DNA of 64,000 bases, from positions 124,001-188,000 of the forward strand of contig NZ_RKMB01000004.1 in assembly GCF_003797765.1 (NCBI RefSeq). The letters run 5' to 3'. Origin of the DNA: Ramlibacter sp. WS9 (GTDB lineage Bacteria; Pseudomonadota; Gammaproteobacteria; Burkholderiales; Burkholderiaceae_C). Each line of letters starts with the position of its first letter. Positions within the stretch are counted from its first letter, which is position 1. The position numbers and the translations under genes are program-made. Below are positions 26,479 through 36,491 of this stretch, piece after piece. Under the pieces are notes generated by a model that was not told the DNA's origin, did not search any database, and saw only the letters and a list, made by a program, of their open reading frames with translations.

Positions 26479-27029
26479 GATGAGGGGCCAACGCCAAGTG
26501 CGGCCCAACCCTCGGGCCCGAGCCGGCGCAGTGTTTTCATGTTCGCTTCGTAAATTGCCTCCGGCTGCGGAAACGCCTCGACCGCGCGCGCGATGCTTTC
26601 CTCTCGCAGCAGATGCAGCGTGGGATACGGAGACCGGTTTGTGCAGTTGGTGATGTCGTCCGCGTCCGTGCCCTCGAACTGGTATCCGGGGTGAAAACTC
26701 GCGAGCTGAATGACGCCCTCCAAGCCGCGTTTACGGATCAGCCGATCCCCACTGGCAAGGAAAATGTTGAACTCCATGAAGTCGTGCAGGCAACCGGGCG
26801 CGATCAACAGCGTGGTCTCGCGCACGGCCGCGTCCATCGCCACCAGGTCGTCGAGCTCCTTGCCCAAATCGTCCAGCAGCTCGCGCGGCGTCGTCGCGGC
26901 GCTCACGCAGTAGTGGATCTGCTCCTTGACGTGCACCGCTTTGGCAAACGGACAGAGGTTGAGCCCGATCACCGTACGTTCGAGCCAGTTGCGCGTGTCG
27001 CGCATGATCGCTTCTACGGAACAGCTCAT
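26475..27029 (-). CDS. DUF1415 family protein
   Basis: A 184-residue cytoplasmic protein recognised by TRNWLERTVIGLNLCPFAKAV near the N-terminus, LIAPGCLHDFMEFN in the middle and ASFHPGYQFEGT with NRSPYPTLHLLRE. The conserved Cys, His and Asp residues suggest a metal or redox site, but no function is known to me. It is coupled to the methyltransferase-like gene and follows an unrecognised gene by 3 bases. Confidence 0.85.
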   Translation of the reverse strand: MSCSVEAIMRDTRNWLERTVIGLNLCPFAKAVHVKEQIHYCVSAATTPRELLDDLGKELDDLVAMDAAVRETTLLIAPGCLHDFMEFNIFLASGDRLIRKRGLEGVIQLASFHPGYQFEGTDADDITNCTNRSPYPTLHLLREESIARAVEAFPQPEAIYEANMKTLRRLGPEGWAALGVGPSS

Positions 27030-27032
27030 GCG

Positions 27033-27680
27033 TCAGACAAAGCGGCTCGCCTCGCCCACCAGCAATTTCGCCAGCTCGTCCATCACATCGGCCTTGATCT
27101 TCGCGGCCGGCCAGTGGGTATTCGTGATGCCGAAACCACTGGCGTTCATGAAGCGGAACGCGAGGTCGGCGTTGTCGTGGTCGGGTGTGGCGACGACGTT
27201 GCCTCGCGTTTCGGTGATGTAGTCGAACTGGATCGCCTGCAGCGTGTTCTTTTCGGGATGGCGCAATTCCTTGCGCTCGTGCTTGATCGGTCCCATCATC
27301 AGCCGCGATTCCACGCGCTGAAGATCCGGGGGGAAATTCACGGTCACCGTCCCGCCAATCGGCTCGCCGATCTGCGGCACGATTCGCCACCCCATCGCGA
27401 AATAGTCGAAGACCTCGCGATTGCGCAACGTCTTCTTGCGCGAATCCACTCGGAACTCGACCAGCTTCATGGCCGGCCATGGCGTCTTGCCGTCGAGCGT
27501 GAGGCGGGCCGCTTGCGGCGCGATGACGTTCAGGTGGCGCGCCAAGTCCTGTAGGTAGGGCAGGGCAAAGCGGCAGGCTTCCTCCGTCTGCGCGGTGTTG
27601 GCTTCCAGGTTGGCCTCGGTCCGACTCTGCTGGTTCTGCAGGGCGTTGGCCTGGGATTTCAGTTGGTTCAGGAAACTCAC
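27033..27680 (-). CDS. Conserved hypothetical protein
   Basis: I do not recognise a family. From a GTG at 27680 the product is 215 residues: an N-terminal Gln/Asn/Glu-rich stretch that may form a coiled coil (about 4-35), then an alpha/beta region with alternating hydrophobic strands and no signal peptide or membrane helix. The frame stays open upstream into the MFS gene, so the start is uncertain; GTG 27680 begins just after the MFS stop region. It precedes the DUF1415 gene by 3 bases. Confidence 0.55.
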   Translation of the reverse strand: MSFLNQLKSQANALQNQQSRTEANLEANTAQTEEACRFALPYLQDLARHLNVIAPQAARLTLDGKTPWPAMKLVEFRVDSRKKTLRNREVFDYFAMGWRIVPQIGEPIGGTVTVNFPPDLQRVESRLMMGPIKHERKELRHPEKNTLQAIQFDYITETRGNVVATPDHDNADLAFRFMNASGFGITNTHWPAAKIKADVMDELAKLLVGEASRFV

Positions 27681-27718
27681 GGCGGGCTCGAATCGGTTCT
27701 GGGTGGGTCGGGAAGATT

Positions 27719-28927
27719 TTACGTTGCGGGTGAGCGCCGCGACAAAGCTCCCACCCGCGAGGCCAGCCACAGGCCTGCCAACGCGCAGCCGCCGGTAACC
27801 AGCCAGCTCCAATGCCAGCCGCCCGTGCGCGTCGCTACCCAGGCCACCAGTGGCGGGCCGACCAGTTGGCCGGCGGCGGACCATTGCTGAATCCATCCCA
27901 TCGTGACCGACACCGCATGTTCGCCCGGCGCCAACCGCACAGCCAGCGAAAACAAGGTCCCCGGAATCAGCCCGCCGACGGACGAGAACATCAGCACCGC
28001 GGCATAGCGCAAGCCCGCTGCCAGCGTGTTGTCCATGCCGCCCCAAACGGGGGCAAATGCCAGGAACCCGCCGAGCGCCATCGCGGCATAGCCCACGTAC
28101 AGCAAGAGCTGCGGCCGCACACCACGTTGCAACAGCCGCCCGGCGATCACGTTGCCACTGATGTTCGCCGCTGCGGCCAGGGCCGTGGCCGCGCCCGCGA
28201 TGGCGTGCGGCAGGCCCGCCTGCACGTACACCGATGGCAGGAAACCGATCACCGCGAGCCACTGCGCCGAGTACACAGCGAAGCACAGTGCCACGAGCCA
28301 TGGGCCGCGTGACGAGAGCGCGGACCGCAACCGGTCGCCCCATCGCTGCCGATCGCCCTTCGCCCGCGGTGATGCCGCATCCGCGGGTAGCGCGAGTGAA
28401 AGCCACAGCGCCATGGCCGCGGATAGCGCGGCCAGAAGCCACCACCACCCCTGCCAACCCACCATGGCAATCACCAGCGGCCCACCGAGCAGTGACAGCG
28501 CGGTGCCGAAAGGCATGTAAGCGCCCCACAGCCCCAGAGTGCCGCTCATGCGCTCGGGCTCGACGAGGCGGCGGATCAGTCCGGGCGCAGGCATGGACGC
28601 CAGCAGGAAGCCCAGGCCCTCCGCCGATCTCAGCACCATCAGGCCCCAAGGTTCCATGGCCCAGCCACCCAGCAAACTTGCGGTGGAAATGATGACCAAC
28701 CCGGACACCATGGTGCGTTTCAGGCCCAACCCGTCCGCCGCCAAGCCGACGGCCAAACCCAGCGTCATGCCGGCCAGCTGCACCAGCGACAACAGGAACC
28801 CGGCTTGGAGCAACGTCACGCCCAGCGCTTGCTGCAACACAGGCAACGCCGGTGGCAGCTTGCCGACGTGAAGCGCGGCGCTGACACCGCCCAGCACCAC
28901 CAGCAGCGCGGGATCGAGGCGGCGCAT
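27719..28927 (-). CDS. Major facilitator superfamily transporter
   Basis: A 402-residue inner-membrane protein with about twelve hydrophobic helices in two halves. The loop between helices 2 and 3 reads GLAADGLGLKRT, a variant of the MFS G-x3-D-R-x-G-R-[RK] motif. It resembles CynX/NimT-like transporters. The substrate cannot be told from sequence. The gene lies 4 bases after the dGTPase-like gene. Confidence 0.85.
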   Translation of the reverse strand: MRRLDPALLVVLGGVSAALHVGKLPPALPVLQQALGVTLLQAGFLLSLVQLAGMTLGLAVGLAADGLGLKRTMVSGLVIISTASLLGGWAMEPWGLMVLRSAEGLGFLLASMPAPGLIRRLVEPERMSGTLGLWGAYMPFGTALSLLGGPLVIAMVGWQGWWWLLAALSAAMALWLSLALPADAASPRAKGDRQRWGDRLRSALSSRGPWLVALCFAVYSAQWLAVIGFLPSVYVQAGLPHAIAGAATALAAAANISGNVIAGRLLQRGVRPQLLLYVGYAAMALGGFLAFAPVWGGMDNTLAAGLRYAAVLMFSSVGGLIPGTLFSLAVRLAPGEHAVSVTMGWIQQWSAAGQLVGPPLVAWVATRTGGWHWSWLVTGGCALAGLWLASRVGALSRRSPAT

Positions 28928-28931
28928 GCGG

Positions 28932-30062
28932 CTAAGGCAGGAGTTTCGCGCCGGTCAGGCGCTCGTGTTCGCGCGCGGCGAAGCGGTCGGTCATGCCGGC
29001 AATGTAGTCGGCCACCGCGCGCGCCACGTTGGGCCGGGCTGCGAAGTCCGGCGGCATCTGCCCGGGTTCCTGCAGATACGCCGCGAACAGCCCGCGCACG
29101 ACTTCCTTGGCCTGCCCCGTCGTCGCCATGACTTGGGGGTGGCGATAGAGGTTGCGCAGCAGAAAGGTTTTCAGCGCCGCAGATTGCGCTGCCATGTCGT
29201 CGCTGAATTTCACCAGTGCGCGCGCCGAGCGCACGGCGTCGGCATCAGCCGGTTCGGCAGCGGCCAGCGCCACCCGCGTCGCATCGATCACGTCGTAGAC
29301 CTGCGCGCTGAGCATGCGGCGGATCGACTCATACAGCACGCGCCGGCCCTGGAGCATTGGAAACTCGCGCAGCGTCTCAAGCCGGAATTGCTCGAACAGA
29401 GGAACTTCCGTCAGCTGCTCCAGCGTGATCAGCCCCGACCGCACGCCATCGTCGATATCGTGCGCGTTATAGGCGATCTCGTCGGCGAGGTTGCACAACT
29501 GCGCTTCGAGGCCGGGCCGCGTCCGGTCGAGGAATCGCCGCGCTACGCCGCCAGGCTCCATTCCCTCGATACGGCGCGCGTTGGCGGCCGAGCAGTGCTT
29601 CAAGACGCCTTCCCGCGTTTCGAAGGTGAGGTTCAGCCCGTTGAAGCGCGGGTAGCGCTCTTCCAGCTCATCGACCACCCGCAGGCTTTGCAGGTTGTGC
29701 TCGAACCCGCCGTGCCCGGCCATGCAGTCGTCCAGTGCATCTTGCCCGGCATGACCGAAGGGCGTGTGGCCCAGGTCATGCGCGAGAGCAATGGCTTCGA
29801 CCAGGTCCTCGTTCAATCGAAGTGCCCGGGCTATCGAGCGGCCCAATTGAGCTACCTCAAGCGAGTGCGTGAGACGCGTACGAAAAAGGTCGCCTTCGTG
29901 GTTGAGGAACACCTGGGTCTTGTAGACCAGCCGGCGAAACGCGGTGGAGTGAACGATGCGGTCCCGGTCGCGCTGGTATTCGGTGCGCGTCGGGGCTGGC
30001 TCTTCGGCGTGGCGCCGGCCGCGCGACCGCGCGGGGTCGCTGGCATAGCACGCAAGCTGCAT
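28932..30062 (-). CDS. Deoxyguanosinetriphosphate triphosphohydrolase-like protein
   Basis: A 376-residue HD-domain phosphohydrolase. It has the N-terminal RDRDRIVHSTAFRRLVYKTQVF motif, metal ligands HSLEV (His) and ALAHDLGHTPFGHAG (HD), and the C-terminal Glu/Asp segment LADEIAYNAHDIDDG. The dGTPase-like family removes triphosphate from dNTPs. It is about the length of the short bacterial type, not the 500-residue E. coli Dgt. Its ATG is 1 base after the aroB stop, so it belongs to the aro transcript. Confidence 0.92.
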   Translation of the reverse strand: MQLACYASDPARSRGRRHAEEPAPTRTEYQRDRDRIVHSTAFRRLVYKTQVFLNHEGDLFRTRLTHSLEVAQLGRSIARALRLNEDLVEAIALAHDLGHTPFGHAGQDALDDCMAGHGGFEHNLQSLRVVDELEERYPRFNGLNLTFETREGVLKHCSAANARRIEGMEPGGVARRFLDRTRPGLEAQLCNLADEIAYNAHDIDDGVRSGLITLEQLTEVPLFEQFRLETLREFPMLQGRRVLYESIRRMLSAQVYDVIDATRVALAAAEPADADAVRSARALVKFSDDMAAQSAALKTFLLRNLYRHPQVMATTGQAKEVVRGLFAAYLQEPGQMPPDFAARPNVARAVADYIAGMTDRFAAREHERLTGAKLLP

Positions 30063-30063
30063 G

Positions 30064-31176
30064 TCAGCCCGGGACGCAGCAGCGCTCGATCACTTCGCGC
30101 ACGATCGCGTCGGGCGCGGGGCGCACGCTGGCGTGACCCGGACGATCGATCACCACGAACTTGATCTCGCCGCCCTCGGCCTTCTTGTCGACTTGCATCA
30201 GCTCCAGGTAGCGATCGGCGCCGAGCTGGGGGCCTACCGTCGGCAACCCGGCCTTGCGCACCAGCGCTGTCACGCGCTCGACGAAAGCCGTGTCGACGAG
30301 GCCCAGGGCTTTGGACAGATGCAGTGCCATCACCATGCCACACCCCACTGCTTCCCCGTGCAGCCATTGACCGTAGCCCATGCCCGCCTCGATCGCGTGG
30401 CCAAATGTGTGGCCGAAGTTCAGGATGGCGCGCAGGCCCGCTTCCCGCTCGTCTTGCCCGACGACCCACGCCTTGATCTCGCAGCTGCGCTTGACCGCGT
30501 GAGCCAGTGCCGCTGTATCGCGCGCCATCAGTTGCTCGATGTTCGCTTCGAGCCAGGCCAGCAGGTCCATGTCGGCGATGGGCCCATACTTGATCACCTC
30601 GGCCAAACCTGCGCTGAGTTCTCGCGCCGGCAGCGTCGTCAGCGTGTCAAGGTCGCACACCACCAGCTGCGGCTGGTAGAACGCACCGATCATGTTCTTG
30701 CCAAGGGGGTGGTTGATGGCAGTCTTCCCGCCGACCGAAGAGTCCACCTGCGCCAGCAATGTCGTCGGCACCTGCACAAAGGGCACGCCGCGCATATAGC
30801 TCGCCGCTGCGAAACCCGTCATATCACCGACCACCCCGCCGCCGAGCGCATAGAGCACAGTCTTGCGGTCAGCTGCGTTTTGCAGCAGCGCGTCGAAGAT
30901 GAGATTGAGCGTTTGCCAGGTCTTGTGCTCCTCGCCGTCTGGCAAGGCGACGATGTGGATCGTCTTGTGGCGGCGAGTCAATGCGTCCCGCAGCTGCTGT
31001 GCATACAGCGGCGCCACGGTGACGTTGGTGACGATCAGGGCTTGTGAGGCAGCAGGCACCGCGGCCCAGGTCGCGGGATCGGCAAGCAAACCGCTGCCGA
31101 TGCTGATCGGGTAGCTGCGGTCGCCAAGTTCGATTGGGACCTGGTGCGAAACGGAGGGCGTTGGAACTGCGGGCAT
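30064..31176 (-). CDS. aroB: 3-dehydroquinate synthase
   Basis: Second step of the shikimate pathway, NAD- and zinc-dependent. The 370-residue protein shows [20 protein letters not shown] (NAD site), [23 protein letters not shown] and the metal ligands in [18 protein letters not shown] and HGEAVGCGM. It lies 10 bases after aroK. Confidence 0.97.
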   Translation of the reverse strand: MPAVPTPSVSHQVPIELGDRSYPISIGSGLLADPATWAAVPAASQALIVTNVTVAPLYAQQLRDALTRRHKTIHIVALPDGEEHKTWQTLNLIFDALLQNAADRKTVLYALGGGVVGDMTGFAAASYMRGVPFVQVPTTLLAQVDSSVGGKTAINHPLGKNMIGAFYQPQLVVCDLDTLTTLPARELSAGLAEVIKYGPIADMDLLAWLEANIEQLMARDTAALAHAVKRSCEIKAWVVGQDEREAGLRAILNFGHTFGHAIEAGMGYGQWLHGEAVGCGMVMALHLSKALGLVDTAFVERVTALVRKAGLPTVGPQLGADRYLELMQVDKKAEGGEIKFVVIDRPGHASVRPAPDAIVREVIERCCVPG

Positions 31177-31186
31177 ACCCGCGAGT

Positions 31187-31714
31187 TTAAGGGCGTGCGG
31201 AAACGATGCCGGCCAGCTCCAGCTGCATCACGATCATGTTGACCAGCGTAGAGACGGAAGGCCGCCCGGTCTCGATGACGAAATGGGCTGTTTCCCGGTA
31301 GAGCGGATCGCGTTCGTCGTACAGGCCGCGCAGCTTTCCCAAGGGGTCGGCGACTTGGAGCAAGGGACGGTTCGCATCGTGCTTCAGGCGCCGGAAGAGC
31401 TCTTCGGGGGTGGATCGTAGGTAGATCGTGTGACCCGCGGAACGCAGACGCTCGCGGTTGGCAGGACGCAAAACGGCGCCCCCGCCCGTGGCGAGCACGC
31501 CGTCCGGCACCGCCGTCAAATCTCGAATGACCTCTTCCTCGACGTCGCGGAAGGCTACCTCGCCCTCACGCTCGAAGTATTCGCGGATCGAGCAGCCTAT
31601 GCGCTGCTCGATCGCGTGGTCCGTGTCCGTGAAAGGAATACCAAGCCGTCGGGCTAGTTGACGCCCGACGGTGGATTTGCCTGAGCCGGGGAGCCCGACC
31701 AGAACAATGACCAA
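31187..31714 (-). CDS. aroK: Shikimate kinase
   Basis: Phosphorylates shikimate using ATP. Walker A is GLPGSGKST, followed by [11 protein letters not shown] (shikimate-binding Asp) and [12 protein letters not shown] place the start at a TTG ending at 31714, giving [10 protein letters not shown] and 175 residues. This is the usual N-terminus and lies 10 bases after the upstream stop. The frame is open further upstream but would overlap the Big-domain lipoprotein gene. Start codon is the least certain part. Confidence 0.93.
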   Translation of the reverse strand: MVIVLVGLPGSGKSTVGRQLARRLGIPFTDTDHAIEQRIGCSIREYFEREGEVAFRDVEEEVIRDLTAVPDGVLATGGGAVLRPANRERLRSAGHTIYLRSTPEELFRRLKHDANRPLLQVADPLGKLRGLYDERDPLYRETAHFVIETGRPSVSTLVNMIVMQLELAGIVSARP

Positions 31715-31724
31715 GCCCAGCTCG

Positions 31725-33800
31725 TCAATTGGGGTTGTTGCAAGCGCGCACACCGTAAGGCGGCGTCCGGAAAGACCCGGTCGGTCCGTCCTCAATGATG
31801 TACGACGTCACGAAAGCTCGCTCGGCGCTGCCCTGCGATCCGGAAACGCTGGTCGTCGCGCGAATCCGATAGGACAGCCACGTTGCAAAACGTTGGGAAT
31901 ACTCCACCTGGATCAACAACACCCCACTGTCATTGGTAGTCTGCACCTCCGCGTCCTTGTACGACAAGATGATGTCCGAGCGCCTCGGCTCAAGCGTGGG
32001 CTGCCCAAAACTATCGGTGCTTCCGTTTACGTTTTCGTTTTGGCGGACCGAACTCCACGGAACGATCACACTTGTGTCCGCGAAGCCATTGCGGTTGAAG
32101 TCTTCGTTGATGCAACTGACTCGCGCCTCGAACGTTTCGGGGTCCGTCGCGGCATTGGGCACATATCTATTTGCATCGGAGATGGCTAGAGGGAACGACG
32201 AAGCTTGCTCGAAGAGCCCTTTGCCATAGTGCGTGATGTCCAACGAAATATCAACGGGTGCACCTTTGACGGCACGGCCCGCAGCGTCTGCGACAGTGAC
32301 CACGAATGTCTTGATGTAAGTGCCACCGGTGCCGGCTTGCAGGAGGTTGTCGTTCCCGATCGAAACGGCCAATGGCTGGGCGGCGATGGTCAAGTTGACG
32401 ACAACGCTGGAAGGGCACTGCGCGGTATTCGCGAAGTCGTTTGCTTGATAGCAGGCGCGCACTTGAACTCCATCGGTCGGACTCCCTGTAGGTCCCGGGA
32501 TAAACGCAGCTGTGGCCACGCCCGAGGCGTTGGTGTATACCGTCGTCGTACCCGTGCTGATGGCTGAATCGGAAGACCCCAGTCCTACGCTCTGGATGTT
32601 GAATCGGACGCGCACATTGGGAATGGGCTTGTTGGTGCCGTCGAGGAACAAGAACCGCAATTGGCTCTGACTCGATGTGCTTCCTGCCGCATTGGGCGCT
32701 ACCACGTTTGGAATAGCCGCTAGCGCTGCCTGCGCGCCATTCGGAATGACAGCGGGGGGAATAGCCGCGCTTGAGCCCACCTGCACCGAGATTTGGTTGG
32801 AAACACCGCTTGCCGTTGCCTTGACCAAGTAGCTGCCAGCCACGGCCGGGGCAACAAAACCCACGGTTGCCCTGCCGGCGGCGTCGGTCACCACGTTGCG
32901 ATTCATGAGTTGGGCGATATCACCGCTGAATGTGACGCTGGTGTTGCCAATCGGACCCAATGCGCCATCCGTCACCAGTGCCGTAACTGTGGATGCTCCT
33001 CCAGGGTTCAGTATCGTCGGCGTCATATTGATGCTGATCGCCGAGCCGATGATTTGCAGGCTGGTCTGCCTGACTATCCCGTTTATCGTCACTGTCGCGA
33101 CCACTGTCCTGTCGGACTTGTCATTTCCGGCGCTGATTTCGCCAGTGTATCGACCAGAGGAGTTTGTGGCACTTGCGTTCGGCGTGAAGATGGTGTTTGC
33201 ATCCGTCGCAACACTCACTGCCGCACCGGGCACCACGTTGTTGTTGGCATCGACCGCCACAACCGTCAATTTTGCTGTCGCAGTGCCGGCGTTGGACAAA
33301 GTCGACTTGTCGAGCAGCAAGACAAAGTTACTAACCCGCGCGGTCGGCGCGTCCGGCACGCTCGATAGAACCTGGAAGGAGACTGCGCCTTGCGTGGCGG
33401 CCACGTCGCTCACCGTGGCATCTGCATTCAGGACGCCCGCTCCTCCGGTCGTTGAAGCAGGGAGAATCTGGATAGTTGCAATACCGTTAGCGTCGGTCAA
33501 CGCAGTACCTGCCAACGGTGAGAAAATCGCCAACCCACTCGGCACTGTAAACGTGACAACGGTGTTCGGAACCTTCGCGCCCGCGGCGGTCGAGACCTGG
33601 GCACGTGCGAACGTGGTTGTACCACTCCCCACCGTGCTGGTGCCTACGCCTGCACCGTTGACGATGTCCACCACGATAGTGGGCTTGGGAGGAGTCACTA
33701 TGACCCCGGGGACCGTGCCGGCACTACCCCCTCCTCCTCCGCAGGCGGTCATCAATGCGGCGAACAGCATGCCGCACAGAATTCTCATAAATTGCATCAT
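31725..33800 (-). CDS. Lipoprotein with repeated bacterial Ig-like (Big) domains
   Basis: A 691-residue predicted outer-membrane or surface lipoprotein. The signal peptide ends in the lipobox LMTAC (Cys20) followed by a Gly/Ser linker. At least four Ig-like units follow, each with the invasin/Big_1-type signature: TDANGIATI (about 102), NSSGRYTG (213), TDAAGRATV (305) and TNASGVATA (423). The C-terminal 190 residues include two cysteine-containing stretches and a fifth AAGRAVKGAPV-like segment. It sits in the pil-aro gene string where many relatives have pilQ directly followed by aroK. The gene is visibly AT-richer than its neighbours outside the pil region. A pilus-linked adhesin or secretin accessory is possible but unproven. 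Confidence 0.75.
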   Translation of the reverse strand: MMQFMRILCGMLFAALMTACGGGGGSAGTVPGVIVTPPKPTIVVDIVNGAGVGTSTVGSGTTTFARAQVSTAAGAKVPNTVVTFTVPSGLAIFSPLAGTALTDANGIATIQILPASTTGGAGVLNADATVSDVAATQGAVSFQVLSSVPDAPTARVSNFVLLLDKSTLSNAGTATAKLTVVAVDANNNVVPGAAVSVATDANTIFTPNASATNSSGRYTGEISAGNDKSDRTVVATVTINGIVRQTSLQIIGSAISINMTPTILNPGGASTVTALVTDGALGPIGNTSVTFSGDIAQLMNRNVVTDAAGRATVGFVAPAVAGSYLVKATASGVSNQISVQVGSSAAIPPAVIPNGAQAALAAIPNVVAPNAAGSTSSQSQLRFLFLDGTNKPIPNVRVRFNIQSVGLGSSDSAISTGTTTVYTNASGVATAAFIPGPTGSPTDGVQVRACYQANDFANTAQCPSSVVVNLTIAAQPLAVSIGNDNLLQAGTGGTYIKTFVVTVADAAGRAVKGAPVDISLDITHYGKGLFEQASSFPLAISDANRYVPNAATDPETFEARVSCINEDFNRNGFADTSVIVPWSSVRQNENVNGSTDSFGQPTLEPRRSDIILSYKDAEVQTTNDSGVLLIQVEYSQRFATWLSYRIRATTSVSGSQGSAERAFVTSYIIEDGPTGSFRTPPYGVRACNNPN

Positions 33801-33840
33801 GGCTCTCGGGTCCTCTTCCTAGTTTGCTTGGCGTTTTCGT

Positions 33841-35952
33841 TTAACGAGCGGCGGCGCGATCAGCGATCATCTTGGGGGTGATGAACACCAACATTTCCTG
33901 CTTGTTAGAAGTGCGTGTCTTAGTCTTGAACAGGTTGCCGACGGCAGGCAAGTCGCCCAGCAGGGGGACCTTCGCCTCGTTTTCCGATTCGGTCAGCTCG
34001 AAAATGCCACCGATCACAACTGTGCCGCCGTTTTCCACCAGCACCTGCGTCTGGATGTGCTTGGTATTGATTGCAATACCGGCAGCCGTAGTTTCACCGC
34101 GGCTGTCCTTGGCAATGTCGAGGTTAAGGATGATGTTGCCTTCGGGAGTAATCTGCGGCGTGACTTCAAGCTTCAGGGTCGCACGCCGGAAGGACACCGA
34201 AGTGGCGCCGCTGGAGGTTGCCTGCTGATACGGGAATTCGGTGCCCTGTTCGATCATGGCCTTTGTCTGGTCGGCCGTGACGATCCGAGGACTCGACACC
34301 AGGCGGCCTTTCCCGTCGGCCTCCATAGCTGAGAGTTCCAGGTTCAGAAAGCGGTTAGCTGCGGCGCTGAATAGCGAAATTGCGAACGAGGAGGGAGTGA
34401 ATCCGCCCTGCCCAGATGCGGGCAAGTTGACGAATGTGGTATTGAGTGTGTTGAGTTCGCCCGACGATTCCGTCGTAGTGCTTGACACGGCGTTGTAGGT
34501 TCCACCAAATGCAACCCGATTGCCACCGCCGAGCGCATAACCAGCGTCACCACCCCTTACGCCGCGCAGGTCGCTGCCCCCCAACCGCACGCCCAGTGAG
34601 CGGCCGAAACTATCCGAAGCCTCCACGATGCGCGCTTCGATCAGCACCTGTCGCACAGCGATATCCAGCTTGCCGATCAGCGTTTGCACCGACTCCAGGC
34701 GAGTTGGGATGTCAGTGACGAACAACTGATTGGTGCGTGGTTCCGCGATGACGCTGCCGCGTGTACTGAGAATCCGAGCCGCACCGGCGCCCGCGGTGAT
34801 CTGGACAGCAATGTCAGCGGCCTTGGTGTAGTTCAACTGAAACGATTGAGTACGCAACGGTTCCAGGTTCTGGATCGCGTTGCGCGATTCGAGGTCGAGC
34901 TTTTCTTTGGCCGCGATCTCGTCCTTGGGGGCGATCCAGATGACATTGCCGGATTTGCGCATTCCCAGCCCCTTGGCTTGCAACACGATATCCAGCGCCT
35001 GGTCCCAAGGCACATCCTTCAGTCGCAGCGTTACGGCGCCGGTGACGGAGTCCGAAGTGACGATGTTGAAATTGGTGAAGTCCGCGATGACCTGCAGCAA
35101 CGAGCGCACCTCGATGTTCTGGAAATTCAGCGACAGCTTTTCACCGTTGAATCCAACGCCTTGCGTAAGTTTGGACGGATCGATCTTCACAGGGCGGACT
35201 TCAACCACGAATTGACTGTCACTCTGGTAGGCACTGTGCTCCCACGGACCCTTTGGTTCAATCACCACACGCACGCGGTCGGCGGTTTGAAACGTGGTCA
35301 CGGTCTGCACAGGCGTGCCGAAGTCAGACACGTCGAGGCGGCGGCGCAAGCCCTCGGGCAGCGAGGACTTCAGGAATTCAACCACCAGGGTCTGGCCCTG
35401 CTGACGTATGTCGACACCTACTTGGTTGTTAGGCAGGTCGACGACCACCCGACCGGCGCTGTCGCTGCCGCGACGGAAGTCCAGGTCGCGGATCGGCTGC
35501 GTGTCCGTGTTTCTGTTCTCCGCAAAAGCTGGAGCAATAGTGGCAGCCGACCCAGCCACACCCACAGGATCCAGCACGACGAGCAGTGATTTTCCTTGCA
35601 GTTGCGCTTTATAGGCAGCGGCAGACTTCAGGTTCAGCACCAACCTTGTACGCTCGCCGGCTTGGACGACGTTGATCGAACGCAGATTGCCCTGATTGAT
35701 ATCGACCGTGGACTTACCGAGGCCGTTGGTTGCGCCAGGGATGTCAAGAGCGATGCGCGCAGGGGCCTGGATGGCGAAGCCGGCGGGCACGGCCTGCAGC
35801 GGCTGGGAAAAATCAATGCGGACGACCTCCGCGCCGCCCTGGACGGAACTTGTTATCGACTCCACCACGGTTTGGGCGCGAACTGAGACAGTCGCGAGTA
35901 AGAGGGCAGCGAAGGCCAACGCCATTCGCAATGTGCTTTGGTTCTTGTTCAT
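33841..35952 (-). CDS. pilQ: Type IV pilus secretin PilQ
   Basis: Outer-membrane channel through which the pilus passes. The 703-residue precursor has a signal peptide (about 1-27, ending VRAQ), two AMIN-type domains that bind peptidoglycan (about 30-250), a secretin N/STN region (LSLNFQNIEVRSLLQVIADF), an N1 domain (QLNYTKAADIAVQI), then the secretin core (VLIEARIVEASDSFGRSLG to VPLLGDLPAVGNLFKTK). Its start overlaps the pilP stop (ATGA). Confidence 0.97.
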   Translation of the reverse strand: MNKNQSTLRMALAFAALLLATVSVRAQTVVESITSSVQGGAEVVRIDFSQPLQAVPAGFAIQAPARIALDIPGATNGLGKSTVDINQGNLRSINVVQAGERTRLVLNLKSAAAYKAQLQGKSLLVVLDPVGVAGSAATIAPAFAENRNTDTQPIRDLDFRRGSDSAGRVVVDLPNNQVGVDIRQQGQTLVVEFLKSSLPEGLRRRLDVSDFGTPVQTVTTFQTADRVRVVIEPKGPWEHSAYQSDSQFVVEVRPVKIDPSKLTQGVGFNGEKLSLNFQNIEVRSLLQVIADFTNFNIVTSDSVTGAVTLRLKDVPWDQALDIVLQAKGLGMRKSGNVIWIAPKDEIAAKEKLDLESRNAIQNLEPLRTQSFQLNYTKAADIAVQITAGAGAARILSTRGSVIAEPRTNQLFVTDIPTRLESVQTLIGKLDIAVRQVLIEARIVEASDSFGRSLGVRLGGSDLRGVRGGDAGYALGGGNRVAFGGTYNAVSSTTTESSGELNTLNTTFVNLPASGQGGFTPSSFAISLFSAAANRFLNLELSAMEADGKGRLVSSPRIVTADQTKAMIEQGTEFPYQQATSSGATSVSFRRATLKLEVTPQITPEGNIILNLDIAKDSRGETTAAGIAINTKHIQTQVLVENGGTVVIGGIFELTESENEAKVPLLGDLPAVGNLFKTKTRTSNKQEMLVFITPKMIADRAAAR

Positions 35953-36491
35953 TTCGACCTCTCTTGCAATTGCAATGTCGCGGTGCGCTCAATCCATTCG
36001 CCGGCGGCGTCCTGCACGATCTCGCGCAGCACAACCTCGGTTTCCGCAACCTTCATGATCTTTCCGAAGTTCTGGCCTAGGTAGTTGCCGGGCCGCACCT
36101 GATAGAGGAGGTTGTCCACTCGCACCAGTGCAACCGGCTTGCCTTCTTTCAACAGACTACCCACCATCTTCATGGCGTCCAGCGGAAACCCCTCAAGCGG
36201 TTCCTTGCGGCGAGATAGCTCGGGCGCAACCAGAGCCGCGTTCGACGTGGACTGGGCAGATTCCCGCTTCAATGCCTGCGTCAACTTCAGGTTGCTGAAC
36301 GGATCCGTGACCGACTCCTGGGTGTACGCCTGGGGTGTGAATTTCTTGGGTTCGGCAATCGGCTGGACTTGAGGCTTGGTGAGCTGTCGCTGCTCGTCCA
36401 TCCAAGCCTTCAGTTCTTCCTGCCCCGACGGTGCGCACGCCGTGAGCAACAGGACCAGCGACGCCGCGATGGGTGCGGTCTTGGGCATCAT
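35949..36491 (-). CDS. pilP: Type IV pilus assembly lipoprotein PilP
   Basis: Inner-membrane lipoprotein that links PilN/PilO to PilQ. The 180-residue precursor has a lipobox LLTAC, an unstructured linker, and the C-terminal beta domain containing PLDAMKMVGSLLKEGKPVALVRVDN and RPGNYLGQNFGKI. It overlaps both pilO and pilQ by 4 bases. Confidence 0.95.
   Translation of the reverse strand: MMPKTAPIAASLVLLLTACAPSGQEELKAWMDEQRQLTKPQVQPIAEPKKFTPQAYTQESVTDPFSNLKLTQALKRESAQSTSNAALVAPELSRRKEPLEGFPLDAMKMVGSLLKEGKPVALVRVDNLLYQVRPGNYLGQNFGKIMKVAETEVVLREIVQDAAGEWIERTATLQLQERSK

Noticed and set aside
27681-28649. Upstream extension of the hypothetical gene at 27033-27680
   Set aside because: The extension would lie entirely inside the MFS gene in another frame and shows no domain; the GTG at 27680 is preferred.
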